NCBI RefSeq assembly: GCF_000013085.1 | Contig: NC_007643.1 | Coordinates: 3,543,501 to 3,607,500 of the forward strand | Length of the DNA: 64,000 nucleotides | Direction: 5' to 3' | From: Rhodospirillum rubrum ATCC 11170 | GTDB lineage: Bacteria > Pseudomonadota > Alphaproteobacteria > Rhodospirillales > Rhodospirillaceae | In this document: positions 51,481-59,686 of the stretch, piece by piece | How the letters are laid out: every line of letters starts with the position of its first letter | How positions within the stretch are numbered: position 1 is the first letter of the stretch | Program-made: the position numbers and the translations under genes | Notes under the pieces: generated by a model | Told to the model about the DNA's origin: nothing | Databases searched by the model: none | Seen by the model: only the letters and a program-made list of their open reading frames with translations

Positions 51481-51516
51481 TTCCCATGGACCCCCAACCG
51501 CATCCATGCGAATCGC

Positions 51517-52146
51517 CTAGAACCAGCTCTGCGGAATGATCAGAACGTCACCGGGCATCAACGGCACATTGGCGGTGATGTCGCCGTCGTTCATCAGATC
51601 TTCCAGACGGACGCGGTAGGACTTGGCCTCGGGCGGCTGGCCGCGCACCAGAACGGCGCGGTTTCCGGCGGCGAACTGCTTCAAGCCGCCGACTTCGATC
51701 ATCGCGTCCAGAGTGGTCATGCGGTCGCGGTATTGCAGGGCCTTGGGCGTGGCGGCCTCGCCGACGACGCGGACCTGTTTGTCGAAGGGGCCGGCGAAAT
51801 TGACGACCATCACCGAAACCACCGGATTTTGCACGTAGGTCTGCAGCTGCTCGGTGATCGCGGCCGATAATTCAGAGGGCGTTTTGCCCGCCGCGACCAG
51901 ATCGGTGACCAGCGGCAGGGTCAGGCGGCCGTCGGGGCGAACGACGATGGAGCGCGACAGATCGGGCTGCCCCCAGACGAAGACATCCAGCGAATCCCCG
52001 GGGCCGACCACATAGACCGGTCGCTCTCCCGTCTCGAATCCGGTCGCCGGCGGCGCATCCAAACCCGAACAGGCCGCAAGGCCGCCAAGAAACGCCACCC
52101 CTACGAAAAGAAGAGAAAGCCTCCGAACAATGCACGCGCGTATCAT
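51517..52146 (-). CDS. Wza-like polysaccharide export lipoprotein, exosortase A-associated
   Basis: The product has 209 residues from the ATG at 52146 with GGGGGCG upstream. The signal ends in a lipobox (LFVGVAFLGGLAACSG, Cys near residue 24). The mature part has the poly_export domain VVGPGDSLDVFVWGQPDLSRSIVVRPDGRLTLPLVTDLVAAGKTPSEL followed by a SLBB-like domain (VRVVGEAATPKALQYRDRMTTLDAMIEVGGL) and VPLMPGDVLIIPQSWF. It should form the periplasmic/outer-membrane export channel. It is the first gene of the minus-strand operon, divergent from the chain-length gene. Confidence 0.93.
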   Translation of the reverse strand: MIRACIVRRLSLLFVGVAFLGGLAACSGLDAPPATGFETGERPVYVVGPGDSLDVFVWGQPDLSRSIVVRPDGRLTLPLVTDLVAAGKTPSELSAAITEQLQTYVQNPVVSVMVVNFAGPFDKQVRVVGEAATPKALQYRDRMTTLDAMIEVGGLKQFAAGNRAVLVRGQPPEAKSYRVRLEDLMNDGDITANVPLMPGDVLIIPQSWF

Positions 52147-52457
52147 ATTATATCGCCCCCAAAATGAATCAGAGAATGGAACCACACCAAGGCAATCCGT
52201 TAACGGCAATAGATTAGGATCTCATCCTCATAAAGGATAAATCAATTCTACCCGCACTTTTTACCGTACTTCGTAATGCCCTTCCATGTATAAACTAATA
52301 CAATGGGGCGCTATACTGAAACACCCCTCCCGACGAAGAGACTATTCCCTATGAATATCCTCTTCTCGAAAAAAAGACGCAATGATAAGTTCGATCCGTG
52401 AAAATTAAGTCTCCGAGACCGCCCGCCCTTCGCCCATCCTCGAAAAGGGAACTCTGA
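52147..52457 (+). other. Divergent 311-base A+T-rich regulatory region
   Basis: This gap separates the export lipoprotein operon (minus) from the chain-length/exosortase operon (plus) and must drive both. It is A+T-rich against a GC-rich background. It holds a perfect 10-bp palindrome CCGTTAACGG at 52197-52206 and several -10-like hexamers (TATACT at 52312-52317, TATAAA at 52289-52294). No GG-N10-GC sigma-54 element and no clear -35 were found. Confidence 0.55.
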
Positions 52458-54056
52458 GTGAACGCGATTTTCGAGGCCCTTCTCTCCCATGTTCCCGCCA
52501 TGTGGCGCCGCCGTTGGATCGTCATGGTGGTGGCCTGGGTGGCGTGCCTTGTCGGCTGGGGCGCCGTCGCCCTCATCCCCAATGTCTATTCGACGGCGAC
52601 GACGGTTTATGTTGAAACCGAGTCCCTGTTGCGCCCGCTGCTCCAGGGCATGACCATCGATGTCGGCACCGACAAGCTCCGCATCATGAACCAGACCCTG
52701 ACCAGCCGGCCCAACCTGGAAAAGGTGGTGCGGGTGGTCGGCCTCGGCGGTTCCTCGCCCGCCGATTTCAACGCGGCGGTCACCAAGGTGCAAAAGGATA
52801 TTTCGGTCCGCATGTCGGAACGCAATAACACCTTCACTATTTCCTATGGCGCCCGCGATCCCGAAGTCGCCTTCCGCGTCGTCGACACCTTGTTGACCAT
52901 CTTCGTTGAAAGCAATCTTGGCTTCGCCCGCCAGGAACTTGACGTCGCCCGCGAGTTCATCGGCAAGCAGGTCAAGGAATACGAAGAGCGGGTCGCCGAG
53001 GCCGAGCGCAAACTTGCCGACTTCAAGCGCGAGAACACCGAGTTCCTGCCCGGGGCCTCGACCTACCGCGAGTATCTCGACGGCCTGCGCCGCGAGACGG
53101 CGGCGATCGCCGCCGAAATCGCCGATACCAAGGCCAAGGTCGCCTCGATGACCACCCAGCTTGGCGATCTCAAGCCGATGGTTCCCTCAGGGGGGGCGGC
53201 GGCGATGTCGCCGCTGCAGATGCGGGTCGAGCAGATGCGAGCCTCGCTCGACGATCTTAAGTTGCGCTATACGGAAAAGCATCCGGCGATGGAGGAGACG
53301 CGCCGGCAACTGGCGATCCTTGAAGATCGCCTGCGCAGCGAGGGCGGATCGTCCGCCGGCGGGATGGGGGCCATTCCCAATCCGGTCTATGAGAACGTCC
53401 GCATGGAAAAGGTCGCCCTGACGGCGCAGATCGCCGCCTTGGAAAACCGTTTCACCCGCAAGACCGAGGAAGTGGCCCAACTGGAGGCGAAGGCGCCCCG
53501 GGTTCCCGAGGTCGAGGCCGAGTTTACCCGACTGACCCGTGACGCCGAGCTGGTCCGCCGCCAGTTCGAGGAGCTCCAGGCCCGCCAGGAGGCGGCCAAG
53601 CTGTCGCAAAGTCGGGAAATGGAAGCCGAAAAGGTCCAGTTCCGGGTGATCAACCCGCCGCAGAAGGCCCAGCATCCCTCGGGCATCAAGCGGTCCTTGC
53701 TGATTACGGCGGTGCTGTTTGGCGGCCTTGGCCTGGGGCTGGCCCTGACCTTCCTGATCAGCGCCATGCAATCGACCTTTTATAGTCCCTATCGCATCAT
53801 CCATGCGCTGGGCGTGCCGGTGATCGGAACGATCTCGTTCATCGCCCCCCGGCGAACCCTTGGCTCCAAGCTGGCCCTCGGCTCGTTCAGCGCCAGCGCC
53901 TTGCTGCTGGTCGTCGCCTGGATGGCCCTGATGCTGGTGGAATACCAATGGGGACTGCCCACCTTGCTGCCGCAGCGGCTGCAAGACCAGTTCTCCTTCC
54001 CGATGACCGCGTCGCTCGCCAGTGGCCATTCCCTCCCGGCACAGCCGGCGGTTTGA
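52458..54056 (+). CDS. Wzz-type polysaccharide chain-length determinant, exosortase A-associated
   Basis: The product has 532 residues from a GTG at 52458 with AAAGGGAA upstream. Two membrane helices flank a long periplasmic coiled-coil. The N-terminal helix is IVMVVAWVACLVGWGAVALIP; the C-terminal pair is near residue 420 (LLITAVLFGGLGLGLALTFLI) and 470. Between them SVRMSERNNTFTISYGARDPEVAF and coiled segments such as EYEERVAEAERKLADFKRENTEFLPG are typical of the exosortase-linked Wzz family. A proline-rich NPPQKAQHPSG precedes the second helix. It controls polymer length together with the tyrosine kinase encoded next. Confidence 0.93.
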   Translation: MNAIFEALLSHVPAMWRRRWIVMVVAWVACLVGWGAVALIPNVYSTATTVYVETESLLRPLLQGMTIDVGTDKLRIMNQTLTSRPNLEKVVRVVGLGGSSPADFNAAVTKVQKDISVRMSERNNTFTISYGARDPEVAFRVVDTLLTIFVESNLGFARQELDVAREFIGKQVKEYEERVAEAERKLADFKRENTEFLPGASTYREYLDGLRRETAAIAAEIADTKAKVASMTTQLGDLKPMVPSGGAAAMSPLQMRVEQMRASLDDLKLRYTEKHPAMEETRRQLAILEDRLRSEGGSSAGGMGAIPNPVYENVRMEKVALTAQIAALENRFTRKTEEVAQLEAKAPRVPEVEAEFTRLTRDAELVRRQFEELQARQEAAKLSQSREMEAEKVQFRVINPPQKAQHPSGIKRSLLITAVLFGGLGLGLALTFLISAMQSTFYSPYRIIHALGVPVIGTISFIAPRRTLGSKLALGSFSASALLLVVAWMALMLVEYQWGLPTLLPQRLQDQFSFPMTASLASGHSLPAQPAV

Positions 54057-54060
54057 TGCC

Positions 54061-55068
54061 ATGAGCAAGGAGGATACCCTGGATAAGACGACCCAGCCGC
54101 CGCGCCCTCTCTCCACCGTCGAGCGAGCCGCCCGGCTGCTGATCGACGCCGCGTCCTCGGCGCCGCTCCCCCCCCGTCCGATCCCCCCTCCCCCGGCCGC
54201 GCCCCCCATCGCCTCGCCCGACGGCGCTGCCCGCTCCCAGCCGGTTCCCCCGCCGCCGCCGTTCAAGCGGGCGCCGCCGCCGGCCGCACCCGCCGCCCGG
54301 GCCGCCGAGGCCGATAAGCCGCAACGTCCCCGGCCCGACCCGGTCACCATCGATTTTGCCGCCCTGGAAAAGCGCGGCTTCCTGACACCCAACAGCCCCC
54401 GGGCCCGCATCACCGACGAATTCCGGCTGATCAAGCGCCAGCTTCTGGAACGGGCCTTCACCGCCGATCCCAAGGATCACATGAACGCGGTGATGGTCAG
54501 CAGTTCGATGCCGGGCGAGGGCAAGACCTTCGTCACCATCAATCTGGCGATGAGTCTGGCCAAGGAGATCGATCTGCATGTTCTGGTCGTCGATGCCGAT
54601 CTCAGCCGTCCGGGATTATCGCCGACCCTTGGCATGAAGGCCCTGCCCGGCCTCAGCGACCTGCTGTCCGATCCCAGCCTTGATATCGCCGATGTTCTGC
54701 GCCCGACCAATATTCCCACCCTCGGCATCATTCCCAGCGGCCAGCCCCATCGCATGGGACCGGAATTGCTGGCCAGCCAGCGGGCGCTGTCGGTGATCAG
54801 CGAACTGGCCGAACGCTATCCCGACCGCCTGATCCTGATCGATACCGCCCCCTTCCTGGTCAGCAGCGAGGGCATGGCCCTGAAGCTTCAGGTCGGTCAG
54901 ATCCTTCTCGTCGTCGAAGCCGAGCGGACGACCGAGCAGGAAGTCCGCGCCACGCTCGACATGATTGGCGACCACGAGGGCGTCTCGGTGGTGCTCAACG
55001 CCACCCGAACCCGCTTCTTGTCGTCGCTGACCCGCTCGAAGCCCTACGAATATTACCTTCACAAATAA
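54061..55068 (+). CDS. Bacterial tyrosine kinase, exosortase A-associated
   Basis: The product has 335 residues from the ATG at 54061, four bases after the Wzz stop. A Pro/Ala-rich linker (residues 30-90) precedes the kinase. The kinase has Walker A SSSMPGEGKTFVTINLAMSL near residue 146, Walker A' VLVVDADLSRPG and Walker B-like LILIDTAPFL. The C-terminus ends SKPYEYYLHK, a short tyrosine cluster for autophosphorylation. The protein lacks membrane segments, so it pairs with the separate Wzz protein, as in Gram-positive and exosortase systems. Phosphorylation state normally controls polymerisation. Confidence 0.92.
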   Translation: MSKEDTLDKTTQPPRPLSTVERAARLLIDAASSAPLPPRPIPPPPAAPPIASPDGAARSQPVPPPPPFKRAPPPAAPAARAAEADKPQRPRPDPVTIDFAALEKRGFLTPNSPRARITDEFRLIKRQLLERAFTADPKDHMNAVMVSSSMPGEGKTFVTINLAMSLAKEIDLHVLVVDADLSRPGLSPTLGMKALPGLSDLLSDPSLDIADVLRPTNIPTLGIIPSGQPHRMGPELLASQRALSVISELAERYPDRLILIDTAPFLVSSEGMALKLQVGQILLVVEAERTTEQEVRATLDMIGDHEGVSVVLNATRTRFLSSLTRSKPYEYYLHK

Positions 55069-55099
55069 GCGATGGCGGGCACAAATAGGCGATGGCGGG
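55060..55099 (+). repeat. Tandem 20-bp duplication at the kinase/exosortase junction
   Basis: Two adjacent 20-bp units (55060-55079 and 55080-55099) differ at one position. The first covers the kinase stop codon TAA and carries an ATG at 55072 that opens only a 12-codon frame. The second carries the exosortase ATG at 55092. The duplication moves the exosortase start about 20 bases further from the kinase stop. Confidence 0.85.
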
Positions 55100-56678
55100 G
55101 AAGCCGATGAACAGGGGAAGAGAACCGCTGGTCGCAACCGCGCCTTTGGCCCCCCGCTGGGCGATCGGCGGCGCGGACGCTTCGGCTTTGGCCCTGGGAA
55201 CGGCGATCTGCCTGGGGATCTTTCTGCTGTTTTTCGAGACCTTCGGCTCGATGATCGGGCTGTGGGCGACCATCGCCGATTACCATCATTCCTTCGCCGT
55301 CATCCCCTGCGCCCTGTGGCTGGGGTGGGAGCGGCGCGACCTGGTGCGCGGCGTGGCCTTCGCCCCCTGGCCTTTGGCCTTCCTGGCGGTCGTCGGCGCC
55401 GCCCTGCTCTGGCTGGCCGGACGCCTGGGCAGCGTGCAGTTCGTCGAGCATCTCGGCGTGATCTTGCTGCTGCAAAGCGCCCTGATCGCCGCCCTTGGCC
55501 AAGGGTTCGCCAAGGCGATGGCCCTGCCTTTGGCCTTTCTGATCTTCCTTCTGCCCATCGGCGACGCCCTGATCCCCTCGCTCCAGGCCATCACCGCCTC
55601 GCTGGCGGCCAACGGTCTGGCGCTGTTTGACGTGCCGGTCTTTCACGACGGGGTTTTCCTGATCACGCCCTTTGGCAATTTCGAGGTCGCCCAGGAATGC
55701 TCGGGGTTGCGCTTCCTGGTCGCCACCTTGACCTTCGGGGCGGTGATCAGCGCCGTCGTCCACCGCTCGGCGTGGCGACGGGCGCTGTTTTTGCTCTCTT
55801 GCGCTATCGTGCCCGTTCTGGCCAATGGCCTGAGGGTGATCGGCATCATTTTACTGGCCCGACACGCCGGCCACGAAACCGCCGCCGCTTTCGATCATGT
55901 CATCTATGGCTGGGTTTTCCTGAGCCTGGTCAGCGTCTTCATCTTCGCCCTTGGCTGGCTGACGCGCGAGCCGCCGCGACCGCTCCGGCGCAAGGGCGCG
56001 CACCCGCCGTCTTCGGCGCGCCCCTTGCGCCCGCTGCGGACGGGGATCGCGGTTCTCGCCCTGGCCGCCACCCCGGTCGCGGCCAATGCGGCGATCGAGA
56101 CCTCGCTGGCCGGCCGCCTCGCCCCAGCGGCGCTGATCCTGCCGGCGCCGGGCCCAGCCAGCACCGCCGATCCGCTGTGGACTCCCCAGATCCCCGGCGC
56201 CGATCTCGTTGATCATCGGGCCTTCCTGATCGGCGGCCGGGCGGTGGACCGGGTGATCGCCTATTTCACCCACCAGCGCCAAGGCGCCGAGGCCGTTTCG
56301 GCCACCATCGATCCGGCCGGGCTGGAGATGGTCAGCCAAGGCGAGCGCGTCGTCGCCCTTACCGACCCCGTCGCCGGCTTGGCGGCGGTTCGCGAAAGAG
56401 TGATCGCCGGACCGGGCCGCCAGCGCCTTGTCTGGTCGTGGCTTTGGGTCGGTGGCCATTTCACCACCGATGCCAAGGCGGCCAAGATCTTCCAGGTGCT
56501 GGGCGTCTTGCCCGGCGGCCAGCCCGCCGCCGCCCTGGTGATGATCTCGGTCCCGCTCGCCGCCGCCCCGGCATCCCCCCAGGCTCTCGACGACGCCCGG
56601 GCCCTGCTTGGCCGCTTCCTCGCCGGCCAAGGGGATCTCGGCCCGGGCCTCGCCCTCGCCCAAGAGAAGGACCGCTGA
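55092..56678 (+). CDS. xrtA: Exosortase A (XrtA/EpsH) fused to an EpsI domain
   Basis: This 528-residue protein joins an eight-helix exosortase (residues 1-300) and a periplasmic EpsI-like domain (about 320-528). The transpeptidase-like catalytic set is intact: Cys203 in AQECSGLRFL, Arg248 in ANGLRVIGI and His269 in FDHVIYGWVF. EpsI features include AIETSLAGRLAPAALILPAPGP and RAVDRVIAYFTHQRQGAEAVS then RQRLVWSWLWVGGHFTTD. Exosortase A is believed to recognise PEP-CTERM signals and cleave or transfer the protein to the membrane lipid or glycan. ATG 55107 with GCGGGGAAG upstream is an equally good start. Confidence 0.95.
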   Translation: MAGKPMNRGREPLVATAPLAPRWAIGGADASALALGTAICLGIFLLFFETFGSMIGLWATIADYHHSFAVIPCALWLGWERRDLVRGVAFAPWPLAFLAVVGAALLWLAGRLGSVQFVEHLGVILLLQSALIAALGQGFAKAMALPLAFLIFLLPIGDALIPSLQAITASLAANGLALFDVPVFHDGVFLITPFGNFEVAQECSGLRFLVATLTFGAVISAVVHRSAWRRALFLLSCAIVPVLANGLRVIGIILLARHAGHETAAAFDHVIYGWVFLSLVSVFIFALGWLTREPPRPLRRKGAHPPSSARPLRPLRTGIAVLALAATPVAANAAIETSLAGRLAPAALILPAPGPASTADPLWTPQIPGADLVDHRAFLIGGRAVDRVIAYFTHQRQGAEAVSATIDPAGLEMVSQGERVVALTDPVAGLAAVRERVIAGPGRQRLVWSWLWVGGHFTTDAKAAKIFQVLGVLPGGQPAAALVMISVPLAAAPASPQALDDARALLGRFLAGQGDLGPGLALAQEKDR

Positions 56679-56680
56679 GC

Positions 56681-58606
56681 ATGTGTGGACTCGTCGGCAT
56701 CTACCATCCCACCGCCTCCCGGCCGGTCGATCGCGCCCTGGTCGAGGCGATGAACCAGCGCCAGTTTCACCGGGGTCCCGATGACGGCGGCGTCTTCATC
56801 GGGCCGGGCATCGGCCTTGGCCATCGCCGCCTGTCGATCGTCGACCTGGGCGGTGGCCGCCAGCCGATGACCAACGACGGCGGCGGCGTGGTGCTCGTCT
56901 ATAATGGCGAGCTTTACAACAATGCCGAGCTGGTGGCCGAGCTGAAGGCCGCCGGCCATGTCTTCCGCACCGCCAGCGACACCGAGACCGTGATCCACGC
57001 CTGGGAGGAATGGGGCGAGGACTCGGTGCGCCATCTGCGCGGCATGTTCGCCTATGCGCTGTGGGACGACCGCAGCCAGACCTTGTTCCTGGCCCGCGAC
57101 CGCTTAGGCATCAAGCCGCTGCATTACACCTGTTTGGCCGATGGCCGGGTGATGTTCGGCTCCGAGCTGAAAAGCCTGACCGGTGTCGAAGATATCCCCA
57201 AGGTCGTCGATCCCCTGGCGATCGAGGATTTCCTGGCCTATGGCTATGTTCCCGACCCGCGCTCGATCTTCAAGGATATCCTCAAGCTTGAAGCCGGCCA
57301 TACCCTGACCTTCCGCCGGGGCGAGGCGCCGGGCCGGCCCCACTGCTATTGGGATGTCAGCTTCACCACCCCGAGCCGCCCGGCCAAGACCGACGACTTG
57401 TGCGCCGAGGTGATCGACCGCCTGGACGAGGCGGTGCGCTGTCATCTGGTCGCCGATGTTCCCGTCGGCGCCTTCCTGTCGGGGGGCGTTGATTCCAGCG
57501 CCATGGTCGCCCTGATGGCCGGGGCCACCGACCGCCCGGTGGAAACCTGCTCGATCGCCTTTTCCGAGGCCCGCTTCGACGAATCGGCCTATGCCAAAAC
57601 CGTCGCCGAGCGCTATGGCACCCACCACCGGGTCCATACCCTGCCCGCCCAGGCGCTGAGCGAGGTCGGGCCGCTGACGGCGATCTACGACGAACCCTTC
57701 GCCGACAGTTCGGCCCTGCCGACCCTCAAGGTCTGTCAGGCGGCGCGCGAAACCGTGACCGTCGCCCTGTCGGGCGATGGCGGGGACGAGCTTTTCGCCG
57801 GCTATCGCCGCTACCGCTTCCATACCGCCGAAGAGGCGGTGCGCCGCATCCTGCCCCAGGCCGCCCGTGGGCCGCTGTTTGGCGCCCTGGGCCGCGTCTA
57901 TCCCAAGCTTGATTGGGCCCCCCAGGTTCTGCGCGCCAAATCCACCTTCCAGGCCCTGGGCCGCGACCGGGTGGAGGGCTATTTCAACGCCGTTTCGGTG
58001 ATCCCCGACGGCCTGCGCCGCGGCTTGTACAGCAAGACCATGCGGGCCGAGCTTGCCGGCTATGGCGCCTCGGAGGTTCTGCGCCGCCATATGACGCGGG
58101 CGCCGGCGGATCATCCGCTGTCCATCGCCCAATATGTCGATCTCAAAACTTGGTTGCCCGGCGACATCCTGACCAAGGTTGATCGCGCCAGCATGGCCAC
58201 CAGTCTGGAGGTCCGGGTGCCGATGCTCGATCACCGCTTCGTCGAATGGACCGCCGGCCTGTCCCCCGACCTCAAGCTGTCGGGGGGAACGGGCAAATAC
58301 CTGCTCAAACGGGCGCTGCGGCCCCTGCTGCCCGATGAGGTGCTTTATCGCCGCAAGATGGGCTTCTCCATTCCGCTGACCGACTGGCTGCGCGGCCCGT
58401 GGTCGGGGCGGACCCGCGCCCTGGCCGGCCGATCGGCCCTGGTGACCAGCGGCCTGTTCGATGGCGCCGCCGTCGCAAAGCTGGTCGAGCAGCACCTGGG
58501 GGGGAACTGGGATCATGGCGCGGCGCTTTATGCGCTGATCGTGCTCGATGATTTCCTGACCGCCCATGTCGGCGCGGCCTGCCTGCCGGCAAGGATGAGC
58601 GCATGA
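56681..58606 (+). CDS. Asparagine synthase-like amidotransferase 1, exosortase A-associated
   Basis: This 641-residue two-domain enzyme has an N-terminal class II glutamine amidotransferase with the nucleophile Cys2 (MCGLVGIYHP) and QFHRGPDDGG, and a C-terminal synthetase with VPVGAFLSGGVDSSAMVALMAG (PP-loop SGGVDS near residue 270), YDEPFADSSALPTLKV and LSGDGGDELFAGYRRYR. It transfers ammonia from Gln to an acyl-AMP type carboxylate. In exosortase loci it probably amidates a sugar acid or carrier-bound acid. The ATG at 56681 follows the exosortase stop by two bases and the acyl carrier gene overlaps its end. Confidence 0.95.
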   Translation: MCGLVGIYHPTASRPVDRALVEAMNQRQFHRGPDDGGVFIGPGIGLGHRRLSIVDLGGGRQPMTNDGGGVVLVYNGELYNNAELVAELKAAGHVFRTASDTETVIHAWEEWGEDSVRHLRGMFAYALWDDRSQTLFLARDRLGIKPLHYTCLADGRVMFGSELKSLTGVEDIPKVVDPLAIEDFLAYGYVPDPRSIFKDILKLEAGHTLTFRRGEAPGRPHCYWDVSFTTPSRPAKTDDLCAEVIDRLDEAVRCHLVADVPVGAFLSGGVDSSAMVALMAGATDRPVETCSIAFSEARFDESAYAKTVAERYGTHHRVHTLPAQALSEVGPLTAIYDEPFADSSALPTLKVCQAARETVTVALSGDGGDELFAGYRRYRFHTAEEAVRRILPQAARGPLFGALGRVYPKLDWAPQVLRAKSTFQALGRDRVEGYFNAVSVIPDGLRRGLYSKTMRAELAGYGASEVLRRHMTRAPADHPLSIAQYVDLKTWLPGDILTKVDRASMATSLEVRVPMLDHRFVEWTAGLSPDLKLSGGTGKYLLKRALRPLLPDEVLYRRKMGFSIPLTDWLRGPWSGRTRALAGRSALVTSGLFDGAAVAKLVEQHLGGNWDHGAALYALIVLDDFLTAHVGAACLPARMSA

Positions 58607-58887
58607 CCACCCCCGGCGCCCCCCTGGGAACCGCCCCGTCGCCAACCGCCGGCATCGTCATCGCCCTGTTGCGCGAGACCTTGCAGATCGGCGAGCGGGC
58701 CGACGGCTTGACCGCCGAGAGCTGTTTGCTTGGCGCCATCCCCGAGTTGGACAGCATGGCCATCGCCGCCTTGCTGATGGGGCTGGAAGATCGCTTCAAG
58801 ATCGTGATCGAGGATGGCGACATCAGCGCCGCCACCTTTGAAACCGTGGGAACGCTCTGCCGCTTCGTCGAAGAAAAGGTCGGCTGA
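58603..58887 (+). CDS. Acyl carrier protein of the exosortase locus
   Basis: The 94-residue protein has the four-helix acyl carrier pattern with the phosphopantetheine Ser in ELDSMAIAALLMGLEDRF near residue 50, where DSM replaces the common DSL. It is acidic at the C-terminal half. The ATG overlaps the amidotransferase stop by ATGA. It may hold the substrate of the amidotransferase or of the two hydrolases that follow, or of the NRPS ligase elsewhere in the locus. Confidence 0.88.
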   Translation: MTTPGAPLGTAPSPTAGIVIALLRETLQIGERADGLTAESCLLGAIPELDSMAIAALLMGLEDRFKIVIEDGDISAATFETVGTLCRFVEEKVG

Positions 58888-58889
58888 TT

Positions 58890-59660
58890 TTGACCTTGCC
58901 CCCGGCGCGTGGCCTGTTCCTCGATGGGGTGTTCGCCCTCTTCCACCCTCCGCCGACGGTGGGGGGCGGGGTGGTTGTCTATCTGCCGCCCTTTGGCGAG
59001 GAAATGAACCGGGCGCGGCGCTCGATCTTTCTACTTGGCCGCGCCCTGGCCGCCGGCGGCATCGGCCTGCTCGCCCTTGATCCGCGCGGCACCGGCGACA
59101 GCGCCGGCGACGAGACGGCGCAGCGCTGGCCGGTGTGGCGCGAGGATGTGGCGGCGGCGGCGCTGTGGCTGGAAACCGCCGGCCATCCCCTGCTCGGCCT
59201 GATGGGCCTGCGCCTGGGGGCGGCCCTTGCCGTCGACATGGCCAACCCCTTGGCCGCCAAGCGTCTGGTGCTGTGGGAGCCCCTGTTGTCGGGGCAGGCC
59301 CAGCTCGCCCATCTTTTGCGCCTGCGTACCATCGCCCGCCGCCTGCGCGGCGAGCGCGCCGAGCCCGCCGCCAGCCTGGAGGCCCGCCTGCTGGCCGGCG
59401 AGGATCTGGTGATCTCGGGCAGCGTGCTGACCGCCGCCTTCGCCAGCGATCTGCGCCGTCTCGCCCCCCCCTTGCCCAAGACCTGCCCGATCCACCTCTT
59501 TCGCAGCCGGGAAGAAAGCGGCGAAGGGGCCGGTGGGGTGGAGGAGGAGGCGCAGGTGACCGTCGATCGCTTTCCCGCCCCCGCCTTCTGGATGCTTGAA
59601 GGCAAACAGGCCGCCCCCGAACTGATCGCGCGCACCACCGCCCTGTGGTCCGTATCGTGA
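58890..59660 (+). CDS. Exosortase A system-associated hydrolase 2 (alpha/beta fold)
   Basis: The product has 256 residues from a TTG at 58890, two bases after the carrier gene stop. VVVYLPPFGEEMNRARRSIFLLGRALAAGGIGLLALDPRGTGDSAGDE is the characteristic opening of hydrolase ortholog 2 of exosortase loci. The usual nucleophile elbow is GLRLGAAL in place of GxSxG, so the nucleophile appears to be replaced, as in others of this family. Near the C-terminus VTVDRFPAPAFW is encoded by DNA identical over 30 bp to the start of the next gene. Its end overlaps the hydrolase 1 start. Confidence 0.85.
   Translation: MTLPPARGLFLDGVFALFHPPPTVGGGVVVYLPPFGEEMNRARRSIFLLGRALAAGGIGLLALDPRGTGDSAGDETAQRWPVWREDVAAAALWLETAGHPLLGLMGLRLGAALAVDMANPLAAKRLVLWEPLLSGQAQLAHLLRLRTIARRLRGERAEPAASLEARLLAGEDLVISGSVLTAAFASDLRRLAPPLPKTCPIHLFRSREESGEGAGGVEEEAQVTVDRFPAPAFWMLEGKQAAPELIARTTALWSVS
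59556..59585 (+). repeat. 30-bp direct repeat, copy 1 (in hydrolase 2)
   Basis: These 30 bases recur perfectly at 59657-59686. Here they encode VTVDRFPAPA inside the hydrolase 2 C-terminus. Confidence 0.9.
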
Positions 59661-59686
59661 CCGTCGATCGCTTTCCCGCCCCCGCC
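59657..59686 (+). repeat. 30-bp direct repeat, copy 2 (hydrolase 1 start)
   Basis: Identical to 59556-59585 and 101 bases downstream. Here the repeat supplies the GTG start and first codons of hydrolase 1, in a different reading phase relative to the upstream gene but encoding the same peptide. Confidence 0.9.

Noticed and set aside
52147-52152. TATAAT directly before the export lipoprotein ATG as a -10 box
   Set aside because: Transcription would then begin downstream of the ATG at 52146, and no later start would keep the lipoprotein signal.
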